Positions 10,831 through 23,824 of a stretch of 64,000 bases of DNA are shown piece by piece. Location: contig CM026564.1 in the NCBI GenBank assembly GCA_015143295.1, positions 9,722,416-9,786,415 on the forward strand. Direction: 5' to 3'. The position numbers were made by a program, and so were the translations under genes. Under the pieces are notes generated by a model. It searched no databases. It saw only the letters and a program-made list of their open reading frames with translations, and was not told where the DNA came from. Origin of the DNA: Tetracentron sinense (Eukaryota > Streptophyta > Magnoliopsida > Trochodendrales > Trochodendraceae). How positions within the stretch are numbered: the stretch's first letter is position 1; each line of letters starts with the position of its first letter.

Positions 10831-12096
10831 TAGCAATAACTTTCTTAATCTCCTGGATATCTTTAACAACTCATTAGTTACTCATAACCCTTGTACACCC
10901 GAAATATTCTAACTGAAACCCCTTGTTGCGTGTGTTTAAATCTCATGGGAAGCTATCTACTTTTGAGATCTTCTAAAGAGGATCTATATGTTTTAGATTC
11001 CATTGGGAGATCAAGATCGCTTCCATACGAGAGGGACCTATTGCTATTCGAAGAAGTGCATGAGTCCCATTCATGCAAGCATCCCCTTTGTTTTTGGAAG
11101 AGTTCCATGAGAGGGCCCTTTGACAATCTCTCACATTGACGTTTTTAAAGAAAAAGGAAGGAGGTTAAATGACTCGGTGGAAGAAGAATACGTCTTTTTT
11201 GGAGTATTATTGTATGGTAAGTTTGTAGTTACAAAGGAACAAGATTATTTTTTCTCCATCACAAGTTGAATTCAAGAAAACATATTCTCAAGCGGCAAAT
11301 CTCTTTATCTGGATCATGTTGGAGTAAAGCTGATTCAATTGTAAGTTCATTAGATGGACATATACGAGTGGTTGTGGTATTTGAAATATAGTTCTTGTTT
11401 AGCCTATATACGATGTAGCATAGTTACAAAAAACTGCAATTTTAAAAGAAAAACTCGTTTAAAACGCGCATTAATACCATGCCGTAGAAAACGGCATTTA
11501 AAATCCATTTTTTAATAAAACACGTATTATAGTTTTAAACCTGATTAAAATGAATAATACGAAAAAAAAACACGTTTAAAACGAATAATACGAAAAAAAA
11601 AGTAGATAATTTTGACATTTTTTGGGAATAAAGATTATGCAAATATTGACAACTTTGATGTTCTTTTGAAAGATTGATGAATATAAATGAGTGGTTTTAT
11701 TAATATACGTATTTTAGTCTTGCTTTTAATCTTAATAATTGATGTTTTAATGAAATTTAATGCATTGATGGAATGAATTTGATGTTATGAACTTATTATT
11801 GTTGATTATAGTTACTCTTTTTGTATATTATTTCACGAAATTGTTAGATATATTAATCAGTATCGTTATTAACTTTTATAATTATAAATTTTTTCTCCGT
11901 TTTTTTCCAGAAGTTTTCCTGTATTTTTCTAATTTTTTCAAATTTTTCTGTACATGACCCTTGCCAAATTATTCTTGAACCCCGACTTTGTGACTATGCA
12001 ATGTAGTTGTTTCTCTTTTAATCTAATTTTATTGTGATTGAATATGATGTTGTCTAATTTGAATGCACCTCTTACTTTGCTACCTAGCTTTGCATG
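10831..12096. other. No gene seen
   Basis: AT-rich. A short open frame (10891-11139) has no recognisable domain. A short direct repeat of AAACACGTTTAAAACGAATA-type sequence lies at ~11560-11600. Confidence 0.35.
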
Positions 12097-12500
12097 CACT
12101 ACAAGAAATCACACTTATAGTGGCGGAAAAAAACCGTCGTTAAAAATGGAAAAAAACTGTCTCTAAAAGGTTTTAGCGGCTGAAAACTTGTTTGTCGCTA
12201 CTGCCATTGTCACTAAAAGTTATAGCGACAGAAGCACAAATTTGTCGGAAAAAAAGTTTTAGCGGTGTTTTTTTTTTTTTTTTTTGCCGCTAAAATTATA
12301 AAAAACCGTCGCTAAAGGTAAAAGAACATAGAGTATTTAGTGGCAAAAGAAAACCGCCACTAAAAGGTAAAACTGTTACTATATGTATTATTAGGGACGG
12401 TTTATTTCCGTCGCTGAAGGTATTTTAGAGCCAAACAATAACCGTCTCTAAAGGTGTTACTAGCGACGCTTTTGTTCCGTCGTTAAGTGCAGTTCTTGTA
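12097..12500. mobile_element. CACTA-type MITE (~404 bp)
   Basis: The left end is CACTACAAGAAATCACAC. The right end, reverse-complemented, is TACAAGAACTGCACTTAACG, lacking the last three bases (CAC). Many subterminal copies of ACCGTCGCTAAA / TTTTAGCGGC in both orientations fill the element, as expected for transposase-binding sites. The motif differs from the large CACTA element (ACCCACGGAAAT), so it is another subfamily. No coding. The TSD is lost with the right terminus. Confidence 0.7.
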
Positions 12501-15453
12501 ACTTGTTCCATTCACATTTTTCAAAAAAATTTGTAACCTGTTGCATTCACATTCATGCAAACCTCACATGAATCAAGTCTTACCACTAATTCACACTGAA
12601 CTAATTCTTACCACTAAACATACATATCAAAATACATGTCAAATATATCAAAACTGTACATAACACTTTCAACATCAAACTAAACAACAGATGTCTCAGA
12701 ATGACGTCATACTCCATCATCAACCATCTTGGGTATCCTCGGGAGAAACATTTTAAGCCTTTTAAGAATAAAGAAGTGACATAAGTGTGATGTTTAAAAA
12801 TTAGAAAAAGAAATCAAATCCATCGCATTTTAGATGATCATGTATAACTTCGCAAATTCGCCAATATAGGTTACTGTAATTCTTACATTGTCATTTGATC
12901 TTTTCATTTAAAGATGCATTAGCAAATGCAAAGTCGAGGAATCGTACAGCTCCTGCTTTATATGCACTACACAATCTTGATTCATGAATCCAACTTTTGT
13001 CCATGAGGGGGTTCCTCAACTAATGGAATGCCAGTTAATCTGAAACATAAGAGAATAAAGTCTAAGTGACTGCATTTAAGTGTTTTGGTTGAAAATAAGC
13101 AGGTTCTAATGGAAACATGCTAAAACAATGGTACCTGTCCTTAATTTATCCATCCATTCAAGCCCATTCCTCCAAAACATTCATAGCCCATCCTCCATAA
13201 TGTAAAAGAATCATTTACAACATTCACCTAAATAATAGAATTAAAGAACAGAGGAAGCATTGATCTAAGAAGAGACTTACACGACACCACTGGTGACCTC
13301 ACGGTCTCTGACAGATGAGAATAGATCTCAAGGGTTTGATGAGAATTGAAAAACAATGAACTTATTGTCCAATGTTCAATATAGACATACTTTGAAACTT
13401 AGTTTGCCTATGACAAAGAGTATAAATGGTTTCAGCATCCCACTTGGCTGAGCCAGTGCCGCTGCCACCGAACATGAAGTTTATGAAGTAATATGAGGGC
13501 GAGTTGCTTAAATTACTCATAGCAGTAATCCTCCAAAACAACTCAGCTAAATCACTATCAAATTGATGGTGGGGGCAAGTATGAGAGCTTTCAATTTTAA
13601 GTTTATAGGAAATTAGGATTAGGGAGAAAAGAAGGATAATAGGTAGTTTCACTACTTATCCTTGGCCTTAGATTAGTCTCTATAATCTTGAGCTAAGGTT
13701 GACGATGGAGCCTTACCACCCCTGAATTAGTAGAGTTTGCAAAAAATGTTTCCCAAGTGAGAACACTATAGATACAATTCTAACCTGTAATGGCAAAGAA
13801 AAGTAAAACAGTGCTTCAAGTGTGTACAGTGAGTTCTGAATAGGTGGTTTGAGTACTGATTAAATTACTCAATGAATAGGTATGGGTGGTTAATGATCAA
13901 GAAACCGATTAACAAGAAACCCTGCACACGTGGGCTTTTATTTACCTCTTGAACGTTTACAAGAAGACAAAGGTGTCTCTGTTTAGTTTCCGCTCACTGT
14001 TCTGATAAGATAACATAGGAAATTGTTAGAAAGCTTTCTGCTAATCGGTTTAACAAATGAATAGAAGTAATAAAAATACATCAAAAAGACTAGGACATGT
14101 CTACTAACCATCCATAATGCTTTTCAGTTAAATAGGATTCACACAGGACTACTATTGAACACAGAAAAAAAAAAGGGAACATGGAGGAAGACATGATCAC
14201 AACCTTAAAAATGAAACATAATAGAGAGCGAGATCTCCCCCATTGTTGGTGGAGTGGCATTGGCATCTCTAACTGAAGCAAATTGGTAAGCAGATCTATC
14301 TGGTTACTCTTAATTTATATGCATTATATATTTTTTTAGAGAAGCACGTGTCTTTTAGTGCATGGGGGACTCTTTATATTCTTTATACAGTATCTTAGTT
14401 CAGATTCTGTTAAAAGAAACATAATTACAAAAAACAGATGAAGTGGTTCTGATATATGACCTCTACATTCTATTTTGTGAAACAGGGCTGGGTTTTGGAG
14501 TGCAATGGCTTCCAATCTTAATAACCAATCTCGTAATGTCCTTAGCAAGAAGTTCATGGTTAAGAAAGAGGTAGTTTCAGTGTTCCAGATGCGATGTGAG
14601 TCATAATGTCTTCTAATATTTTATCAATCATTTGATTGTCATACCTATAGCTTTGTTGATCTGGTGGAAATTTTTGGCTACTTTCCTGTATTGTTACCGA
14701 AATAGTCTTGTCTCAAGCTAATGCACAAGCATAGCCAATTTATTACGTCACATTTCTTGCTCTATAAATCTGTTCCATGATGTTCTCTGGCTATAATAAA
14801 ACCTTAACCAACAATTTGTTCTTAAACAGGAATCTCTGGACAATATAAATCTCTTCTCAGTAATAACAATCATGTTGTTTATCCTGCTAGCCCCTGTGGC
14901 TATTTTCATGGAAGGTGTCAAGTTTACTCTTTAATGCTTGCAGTATGTTTATCCTGCTAGCCCCTGTGGCTATTTTCATGGAAGGTGTCAAGTTTACTCT
15001 TTTATACATGCAGTATGTTATGAGCAATAATACTTTGTACAAACTAGAAATTATGAAGAAAGTAATTATTGTTTATGTTTACTGTTCAGAAACATCTTAT
15101 GTATAACGATATTCAGAGCATAAAAATTGCATATCTTGATTTAGGAAAGCTAGAAAATTACATTCCAAGGAATAAACCAAGGGAAATAAACAACTACGAT
15201 CTTACAAATCCGAATCAAACTGTTGAACATCAATAGTTCACAGGAAAATAATAGCTTACAAATCAAACTCCTAAAATGGAATAAACCTCTAATCTCAATG
15301 TACAAACGAAGAACAGTTCGTTAAAGAGCATCACCACAAGAAGATCGTTGTAGGACAGTTCTTTGCATACCTGAATTTTCTGCAAATTTTACTCGATTGT
15401 GGAGGAACTGAAGCGACAAACAAAAAATAAGAGAGAAGATCAAATGCAAAGAT
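12501..15453. other. Unassigned region, no recognisable gene
   Basis: Small ORFs (e.g. 13362-13652 minus) have no family signature. A short plus-strand frame from 14505 (ATGGCTTCCAATCTTAATAA) might be an exon fragment but matches nothing I know. No TE termini are seen. Confidence 0.3.
14877..15017. repeat. Perfect-looking 70-bp tandem duplication
   Basis: The block GTTTATCCTGCTAGCCCCTG.. is repeated head to tail with period 70 and only a few differences near the end, so it is recent. It translates to [16 protein letters not shown] in one frame, but no gene context is seen. Confidence 0.75.
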
Positions 15454-16046
15454 TGTTGGGGATAATAGACCTGACAGAAAAGATAAACAGACACACATAC
15501 AAAGGAGCAACAATAAAGAGAACACAAGAGAATTTACGTGATTCGGCAATAACGTGCCTACGTCTATGGGCCAAGATCCGTTTACTTCTTCATTGTTCAA
15601 AAAACCTTCACACACCAGTACAAAATACACTCTCTCCTCTCAGATTAATTCCCAACACAAGCCCAGAGACCCTCATACACCCCTCTCAAGTTCCCTTCTC
15701 AATGAACCCGAAGAAGAATTCCTATCTTTTTCCCTTAAACCTTTCTTTAACCTTTTCCCAAGCCCTAGAGTGCTTAATCCCTTTCTATTATCTCCATTCC
15801 GAAACCCTAGATTTATAAGCCTACAACAGAGTCCTAAACAATTAGAAAGTCTCCAATCGTGCAACTTACCAAATTCATGTTAAACACCTCTGTTCCGCGA
15901 AAACCGATTGAACGACCTTAAAAACTGGTTTACCGCCTTTGCTGCTTTGGCTATTGGAATTGCAAATTGTGGGTTTTGACTGACAGCGGTCGACCGGTTT
16001 GCAATCCGGTCGACCGACTGCCCCCGTTTGAGCTACACCTTTAACA
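15454..16046 (-). repeat. 3' LTR of the copia element
   Basis: In minus orientation it reads TGTTAAAGGTG..CCCCAACA. It contains two copies of the palindrome CGGTCGACCG (15987-15996, 16007-16016) upstream of a TATA-like CTTATAAATC. Confidence 0.88.
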
Positions 16047-16058
16047 AACTCCACCTTG
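16047..16058 (-). promoter_or_regulatory. Polypurine tract of the copia element
   Basis: Minus strand ..GACAAGGTGGAGTT directly abuts the TG start of the 3' LTR, as expected for a plus-strand primer. Confidence 0.7.
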
Positions 16059-16475
16059 TCAAAAACTTCGAGCCACGCCACAACATGTCAACAACCTCCA
16101 CCTTAGACTGAATACCACGATCAAAACCAAGAGGACCGACTTGCTAATCATCAAACAAATCTCAAAGAAAGAACACCGCATCACCCATATCCCGGACACA
16201 CCTACACCTCAAATCATAATCTCTCTCATGATTCTGTAACGTCGTTTGCAAATACCACAAACAATCATTTGGCTTACCCCTCTTTGCACTAGCCGCGAAA
16301 GAGACCCACCAGCTACTCACACCCTCAAATCACACCGGAATGTCATCCATCTGATTCGACCAAACACAGTTAAATGCACATGTGTAGCTTGAAAACCGTC
16401 CTCTCATCTAGAAGAACCTATACGAAAACATAGACCTGTCCTCTCAGCTGAAGGCACCTCACCATATCCATCATT

Positions 16476-16658
16476 TCAGAAACCCACTGGAGTACCCGTC
16501 TTTGAACTAACTGCAAAAGAGACCCTAGGTAAGCTTCCTACCCTCTGCATAACATCCGGTTTCTGATTTCCTGTAGACCTCGTAGTAGCTCCACCTATAA
16601 CTGTATTCCCATCCAGGAGATACAAATTATCATATTTCTTCCTCTTCATCAAATCCAA
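16476..16658 (-). pseudogene. Copia gag-pre-integrase remnant
   Basis: The frame reads KKYDNLYLLDGNTVIGGATT, the block preceding the integrase zinc finger in plant copia polyproteins. The HHCC finger and catalytic integrase that should follow are deleted. Confidence 0.65.
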
Positions 16659-16810
16659 ACATCCCCGTTTAATTTTAATAACTCCATCTCTAACTGTGTA
16701 GCAACAACCCTTGGAGTCTAACTAGCTAAGAGAAATTAGATTCATTAGCAACTTAGGGACATAGGCTAACCTTCCCAAAGTTCAAACCACTCTGTCAAAC
16801 ATCCTTATCT

Positions 16811-17035
16811 TTACTGTTCCAACCCAATGATTGCATATTTAGATCCATCACCCAAGGACACTTCTCTTACCCTTCTTTGGAAAGTATCAAAGAATTCCAT
16901 ATTTGAGCAAATATGAAACGAAGCCCTTGAATCTAATAACTCATTAGAAGAATTGTTCATACTATTGGAGACTGTAAGAGCATCTCCAATGTATTCCCTT
17001 CTGTCTTGTGCTATTACAGCAGAATGAAGCTCCAT
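16811..17035 (-). pseudogene. Copia protease remnant with mutated active site
   Basis: Contains LLDSRASFHICSNMEFFDTF and VSLGDGSKYAIIG, the aspartic protease region of Ty1/copia polyproteins. The catalytic triplet D-S-G is D-S-R here (a GGG to AGG change would explain it), so it would be inactive even if expressed. Gag upstream is missing. Confidence 0.75.
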
Positions 17036-17100
17036 TTTCCCTTAAACTTCTCCACAAAATGCTGGCCAAAGTTTTGCAAAGCCATTGAAAAATAACTAAC

Positions 17101-17116
17101 CTGGAGCTTTGATACA
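17101..17116 (-). other. Primer binding site of the copia element
   Basis: Minus-strand TGTATCAAAGCTCCAG resembles TGGTATCAGAGC, the usual initiator-Met tRNA complement, just inside the 5' LTR. Confidence 0.65.
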
Positions 17117-17118
17117 GT

Positions 17119-17719
17119 TGATGGGGATATTAGACTCGACAGAAAAGATAAACAAGCACACACACAAAGGAAAAACGATAAAGAGAACACAAGAGATTTA
17201 CGTGGTTCGACAATAACTTGCCTACGTCCTTAGGCTAAGATCCAATTACTTTTTCTTTGTTCAGAGAAACTAGTACAAAATACACTATCTCCTCTCAGAT
17301 TAATTCCCAATTCAAGCCCAGAAACGCTTGTACACCCCTCTCAAGTCACTTTCTCAATGAACCCGAAGAAGAATCCCTATCTTCTTCCCTTAAACCTTTC
17401 TCTAACTTTTTCCCATGCCCTAGAGTGCTTAATTATTTTCTATTATCTCCACTCTACAACCCTAGACCTATAAGCACATATCTACAAGCTTACATCAGAG
17501 TCCTAAACAATTAGAAAGTCTCCAATTTGCACAACTTACCAATTTCGTTGTTAAACACCCCTGTTCTGCGCAAACTAGTCGAACGACCTTACCAACCGAT
17601 TGACTGCCTTTGCTGCTTTGGCTATTGAAATTGCATACCCAGGGGTTTTGATTGACAACAGTCGACCGGTTTGCAATTCCGGTCGACCGGCTCCCCCAGT
17701 TTGAGCCACACCTTTAACA
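17119..17719 (-). repeat. 5' LTR of the copia element
   Basis: Direct repeat of 15454-16046 with substitutions and small indels. Palindrome CCGGTCGACCGG at 17679-17690. Confidence 0.88.
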
Positions 17720-17827
17720 AAGATCTTTGGCAGTTTAAAGATCTTCAGAATTTTAAAGATCTTTGGAATTTTCTTCAGATTGGTTCAAATCAAACTTCGA
17801 CTTGTAGAGATCTCTGGAACTAAAGAG

Positions 17828-18409
17828 CGTTGAGCGGGTGCGGGAGCGAGAGCGTCAAATTTCAATTTAGGATAGGGTCAGTAGTGCATCCAGAGCGCCG
17901 TATATATTAATAATATTTTGATATATTTTTTTTAAAATCAAAATTATATTATTAAATTTTAAAGATTACTGAATTTTAACCATAATTAATAAGAATTTTA
18001 AAAAATAAATATTGGTCATTAGGTGCGAATGAACTCGGGGTCATTAGGTGCGATTGAACTCTCCCCGAGTTCAATCGCAATTGGATGTGATCTCATAGCT
18101 CTGACAAGTCTTGTACAAAAACCAAGAGAAAAGACTTAAAAGTCTTTCAAAGCATTAACCAGCGGGTAAAAACTGAAGTTTAATAAAAATTTTAAACTAC
18201 ATAGTACTCGTCTTCTTCATTGGGGAAGATTTACAGACGGCGGAAATGGTTGCCACCTTCTACAAATAAGCAACCGCGCTCTCTACAAAATAGCAACCGC
18301 GCTCTATAAAATAGGAAACCGCGCTTTCAAGATAGATTCGCTCTCAAACTGTAAGAGTGAGGTTTGAGAGCGGGATCGGCTACTATACTAGACAGTTTGG
18401 GTTACTAAG
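17828..18409 (-). repeat. ~600-bp dispersed repeat, copy B
   Basis: Reverse complement of 8726-9333 over its full length; outer and inner ends coincide (CGTTGAGCGGG at the left, GGGTTACTAAG at the right). 9-bp flanks of the two outer ends do not match, so I do not treat the pair as termini of one element. Confidence 0.7.
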
Positions 18410-19590
18410 GTATGGACTCATATGTCATCAGAAAAATCTACGACAAATTTATAGTACTCAACAAAGTTTCTTTCTCTATGATAATTCCTAGATTTTATGA
18501 CCTATAATGTGATAAAGATCTAGAATAACTCATGACATGACACCAAGAATCCTTTGGGAATCACTGTCATGACATCACACCAAATCCAATCACTGGAGAA
18601 TGTTCAAAAACACTTTCTTTCATTCATATAATTCATTAACTAAAATTTATAGTAAAAAGAGTCTTTAAATAGTTGAAACCCTAACAGTAAAAAGACTCAA
18701 AAGTCTCAAATAACCAAAACTAACCGAAGACTATAATAACCTAATACTAAAAAAATTTTCCTCTAACTAAAAGTCCAGCTCATGGGGCTTTTAAAACTAT
18801 GCTATATCATACTAAATCAACCCATACGCACACCTTCCTATTGTAAGGTCTTCCTAATCATCTTTGTGTGCATATAAGGTCTTCAATACCCAAAATCATA
18901 TACCCAAAGTGACACATGGGCCTTTTTGCTTCTTCTTCCTCCGCTTATGATAAGCTTGAAACTTCTTTAATGTTGGATGTCTGTATCAGTAAGTCTTTTT
19001 ATACTGAATTGTTACACTTTAGTTGACTCTTTGATCTTGTAGATGAGAATATTTTTTAAGACTAAAATTTGAGACCTTTTTTGGCCAGAATTTTGGGTTT
19101 TGGTAATGTTCTGATATAGTACAATTTATAAAATTTTAATATTTCAAAAATACCTTACCATTTGATAATTGAAAATTTGACCTAATTCCTAAAAGGCGCT
19201 AAAAATGATTTGTTCTTGACATGAAAAGTTTATTTTTATTCTTCAAGGATTTGGATCAAGATAATATTTATTGAATTCAAATGGGGGTATAACATTATTT
19301 ACATATAAATATTTAAATAAGTAAAAGTAAAATTAATTTAACTATTTACTTACTTAAGTGATATTTTTATGTAAATAAGTTGTGTGTATTGGGTCTATGT
19401 TGTGGATCCTAGTGTAAAGAAAATGAGAGAAAAAAAATTAAATTGAAAAATCTCCCGTATCGGTCATGTATCGGCTTGATATGCCCTATATGGGGGAGTT
19501 TTTTTTTTTTCAGCGTACCAATATACCAGGTAGCCCCAACGAGGATACATATTGACCCTTATCGGTCGATACGTACAGGAATTTTAAACC
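18410..19590. other. No gene seen
   Basis: AT-rich. 19440-19580 carries repeated ATCGGTCGATACGTAC-like wording of unknown origin. No coding or TE end recognised. Confidence 0.35.
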
Positions 19591-20370
19591 ATGATTCTAG
19601 ATGCTAGTCATCTCCTTATTTGGTTTGATGCCGATTATTTTGCGGTTTGGATCAAAGAAGTTTGCTACGTGGAGGGTAAACTGGTGCGATTTATAAAATG
19701 GACTCTGTTTTCCAAAGCTGGATCAGAACCATCTGTGGTTCCGATTTGGATTAACCTACCTGGCCTTCCCAATAACTTCATTAATCCTCAATAGGTAGTA
19801 TTGTTGGAAAGGTCGTAGTCTAGCACGGATATGATTGGAGTTGGATCTGAACAAAGTTAAACCTTCAAGGTTCTGGTTAGGTATGAGTTCCACAGGGAGA
19901 TGGCAGAAAATAGTAAACTAAAAAGATCCATCTTTTTGCTCGATTTGTCAAAAATTGGGCCATATCAGCGACAAGTGCAAGTTGGGACATTGGAAAAACT
20001 CTAACAATGTGAATATTGTGGGTGACAATGCACAATGAAATTGATGGTTGATCCAGATCTGCAGAATGGCGTTAATCATAATGATACTGCTTCTGTCGAT
20101 ACCTCGGCACAACAGGAAACTATGACTAAATGAGTTTCTAAGGCATTCGGATCCTCTTGAAACATTGAAAGAATGATGCTGGATTTTAGTAATGCTTTGG
20201 AGATCGCATCATATGGGAAAAAAAGATAAATTGGTTACTGAGTACAAGAACAACATTACCGAAGAGATTGAGAAGACTAAACTAGAGATTGATAGATTGG
20301 ATGGTAGAGAGGTAATGGTATAGAGGGTTAAGCAATCCAACCTTGTTTTTTCAAAAATAAAAATAAAAAG
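19591..20370 (+). pseudogene. LINE (non-LTR retrotransposon) ORF1 relic
   Basis: The first part reads LVRFIKWTLFSKAGSEPSVV and VPIWINLPGLPNNF, the DUF4283-type block of plant LINE ORF1. After a stop and frameshifts, a CCHC knuckle is readable at ~19935-19990 (CSICQKLGHISDKC, i.e. C-x2-C-x4-H-x4-C). An A-rich stretch at 20350-20372 may mark an internal truncation. No ORF2 endonuclease or reverse transcriptase follows. Confidence 0.7.
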
Positions 20371-21458
20371 CCGAAATCTTAACTTTAATTTAGTTAAGCT
20401 TAACCAAGGTTAAAAGGGGTGTTAAAAGGGACACAAGAACAGTGAGGTAAGATAAGAAACGGACTCAAGTCCACTAATCACTGCTCAAAGAAAAGGTGGA
20501 GGCGTGTCTGATAACTAGCTCTGAAATCCTGGAATAAATGAGATTATTCAGACATGCTTGGAACTATGCAAAAGTCACCTAATGAAGAAATCTTTATAAA
20601 AGATAAAATGAATGAACAGGGTTCACGCCATATTTCCTTCTTGCAAAGGGCTGGTAATCAAGTTTATTTTTGTTAACTCAACTACACCACAAGGTGATAG
20701 CTGAAGGCAAGACAAGGTAATCTAATTTAATACCAACCAAAAAATTCCATTTAATCGGACTCTCTTCATTTCCTTTACCAAGTAAGAGAATTACAATGCC
20801 ATACTTAATTTTTAATATTTAAATGAAGTATATTCTAAATATATTTTTTAATTAAAAATCACTGAGTGGGAGTGGGATTTGGCAAGCCCCTACCTTTTTA
20901 TTAATAAAGAATAAATATGGGGGAACATAAACCTTACCTCTGCAAATATCATAAAAGGTATTAATGAATGATTCTGACATTACACATTCTATTTTGTCTA
21001 GAAAAAAAAGGGAACTAAGCTCGGAAGGTCAATCTTGATTAAGTAGAAATATCCAAAATTGCATCCATAATTTGTTAGAAAGCAGCCCCATGACTAAAAG
21101 AAGAACAATAATCCATCATAGACTAAAATTTGCTTGTTCCAATACCAAGAGGACTATGAATGATTAATAATCTCATTCCATGCATCTTTAAAATTTTGGA
21201 ATCAGATTCCACATCCACGTGAAATAGCACCAAGTATGACATAGAGTAAGTCCATCAAGTAGCTCGAACCTCAAGTATATTATACCATTAATACCATAAA
21301 AAGGAATAAAAGGCTTTAATTAGTACCTGTAATGTATCTAATAATATCTCCACTGTAGTAACCCAATTTTAAATGCCGGGTAGTGCCCAAGAGTAAGTCT
21401 CGGGCATTTGGTAGAGATGGCCTTGGATTATCTCTAGCAGATGAAAAGTCGTCTCGGG
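20371..21458. other. No gene seen; possible LTR start at 21354
   Basis: TGTAGTAACCCAATTTTAAA at 21354 resembles the first bases of some gypsy LTRs, and the CACTA element starts 108 bp later. If it is an LTR, the transposon landed in it. Weak. Confidence 0.3.
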
Positions 21459-21461
21459 CTA

Positions 21462-21985
21462 CACTACAAGAAACAAAGGTATTACCAACGGTTTTAATTC
21501 CGTGGGTAAAAGTATATTTCCGTTGGAATAAGTAGTAGCAACGGAATATTGTCCGTTGGTGGTCCGTGGCTAATACGGGTGTGGGTAAAACCTATAGCCA
21601 CGGTAATGTCTTCCGTGGGTAAGTGCCCATGGACTTATTTCCGTGACTATTACTCCGTTTTGAATTCCCGTTGGTATTTGTAAATTATTACCCACGGAAA
21701 TTGTTCCGTGACTATACATTATTACCCACGGTAATTTTACCGTGCCTATATATTATTCCCACGGAAATTTGACCATGACTGGTTAATTATTACCCACGGA
21801 AATAAAATCGCGTCTATAATTATTACCCACGGAAATAATACCGTGGGTATTTGTCTTACCCACGGAAATAATATTGTGGCTATACTTATTACCCACGGTA
21901 ATTTTACCGTGACTAATACCATACATATAATTTTTTACATTACCCACGGTAATATTTCCGTGGGTAATTCCTGTGAAAAAAAAAA
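21462..21985. repeat. CACTA left TIR and subterminal repeat array
   Basis: More than a dozen copies of a ~14-bp motif (TTACCCACGGAAAT or its complement ATTTCCGTGGGTAA) in alternating orientation, the expected binding sites of the TNPA-type protein. Ends near the A run at 21976. Confidence 0.85.
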
Positions 21986-23824
21986 AAAAAACAGGACCTA
22001 TTTGCATTTGCAGAGAAGCTGTCACCTGTTTTGTTAATATCATATCTAAATAAACAAGTAGTACGCAAGCACCAATCTCTACAAGGGAAGATTGAAGCAA
22101 ATGGTAAGCTCCTAAATCCATTGACTGATACTGTAACACTTTCTGGAAAAAACATTGCAAGGGGCATGATTATATGGAAATATAGTTCAAGATTCCTTAT
22201 CAATGGAGTGGACGCATAGTGTGGAGCTTCGGTGAGGCAGAGGCAATCTCAATCTAAATGGACAAATGTTTTCTATATACATGATACAAGAGAGTGTACA
22301 AGTTGGTGGCAACAACAGTTGGTAGTAGAAATGGGAAAAAAGAGCCCCGCTACTTTTTAGATATTTCACATGAAAATGATTATAAGGAATTCATATTTGG
22401 AATTATAGGTTTGGCTATTAAGAATACAATACAAGGGTTGAACACAAAATCCCTTTGGAGCAATAGTCAGCTTCAATACCTGAGGTGCAGCATGTAGCTA
22501 ATGTCCTACCATAGCCTCATTTTGTATACCAGAGGTCTAGAGCCAGTTTGGTGTGCTCTTACTTGACATCGTGGTCAAGCATGGAATGTCAGAAACCTTG
22601 GCCAAAGAAGGATACTGCAACTTGACACTCTCTGCATTGTCCAATGTCTTTACCACATACCTGCTAAACAGTTGGGATATCAAAGAGGAACCAATTATAT
22701 TAACTACAGATCAGTTTCACAGAGAATTATGGGAAAGTCAAAGCATCCAATATCCAGAACAATGTATAAAAAGAGCAACATTAGGTGAGTCGATCCCACC
22801 ATGATCTTAATGAGTTCATGTATGCATATGCTTTCCACATTAGTTTGTAGCATATCTCAAACATTCTTACAAAAACTGGAATTGGAAACTCTCTCTTAGG
22901 GCTCCATAAATAAAATTTAAACATAAAAGCAAAGGGAAATCTACAGAAAATTATACCGTGTTTGATTTTACCTGTGCCAGGAAAAACCAAGAGGTGGTAC
23001 TAGATTCGAAGCAAATCTGCAAAAGATCTACTAATTAAAGAAGAGATCAGAATTTTTTTATCCTGTCAAAAGGATTGTTTTGATCTTTGTGGGCTTTGGT
23101 TCTATTCTTCACAGAGTAATTTTTGGTTTGTTGGGTTTCTTGATTGGAGAAGGAAAAGCCTCACTTCTGCTGAGAGAACCTCATAGAGGACCATTTTAGA
23201 TAGTCAAATTCTTAAATTGGGTTTTGTTTTATTTGTTAACATAGTTGACATGTATAATAGTTTGAAAGCAAGAATCGAGAAATCAAAATCTGTTTACAGA
23301 TCTGTAATTATTTGGGCAATATCAGGTTGAGTTTCTTTGGATACATGATAATACGGCGTTGAAATCTTTTATCAGATTTTGAATCTGTTTACAGATCTGT
23401 AATTATTTGGGCAATATCAGGTTGAGTTTCTTTGGATACACAATATTAAAGTGTTGATATCTATTCTCAGATTTAGACGATCCAGTGCATCACACAGACT
23501 AATTTCAGATCTCCCATTGGTAATTTATCAATAACATCAAAATATGTTTCCAGATTTTGATGTTATTTATGAATAACATCAAAATCGTATATAGGAATTT
23601 CAGTCATAGGAAAACAACATGAGACACCTTAACTCAAGCTTGAACTTAAAATATGTGTATGTTGGAGATTGAAGCCACATGATAACAAAGGGCATTATGT
23701 AGTTGTTGCCGGCTTACCATGTCTTATAAGTTATAATAACATTTAAATGAAGAACTGAACATAGAGGATCCAATTAACTTCTAATGTCCAAACTCATATA
23801 AAGTTGGGCCCTTGTCATTTCTAC
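21986..23824. other. CACTA interior, unassigned; 95-bp tandem duplication
   Basis: Small frames such as 22553-22804 have no recognised domain; captured DNA is likely. A block beginning AATCTGTTTACAGATCTG is repeated at 23287 and 23382 (period 95). Confidence 0.4.

Larger units (their letters stand above)
15454..17719 (-). mobile_element. Internally deleted Ty1/copia retrotransposon, complete with both LTRs and TSD
   Basis: Two direct LTRs (15454-16046, 593 bp; 17119-17719, 601 bp) flank ~1.07 kb of internal sequence. A 5-bp TSD AAGAT lies at 15449-15453 and 17720-17724. On the minus strand the primer site follows the 5' LTR (TGTATCAAAGCTCCAG, a decayed initiator-Met tRNA match), and a polypurine tract (AAGGTGGAGTT) precedes the 3' LTR. 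Only gag-pre-integrase and protease remnants remain; reverse transcriptase, RNase H and the integrase core are gone. The LTRs are clearly diverged, so the insertion is old. Confidence 0.9.

Noticed and set aside
10891..11139. Small ORF resembling a polyprotein piece
   Set aside because: No catalytic or structural motif of any retroelement or host family could be recognised.
8726..18409. Giant Mutator-like transposon with ~600-bp TIRs
   Set aside because: No matching 9-bp (or other) duplication at the outer ends, no transposase between, and the inner ends are as sharp as the outer ones, so two independent copies are more likely.
21354..21461. A further LTR interrupted by the CACTA element
   Set aside because: Only a TGTAGTAACCC-like start is visible; no matching end was found on the other side (39990 onward), so it is not claimed as a feature.
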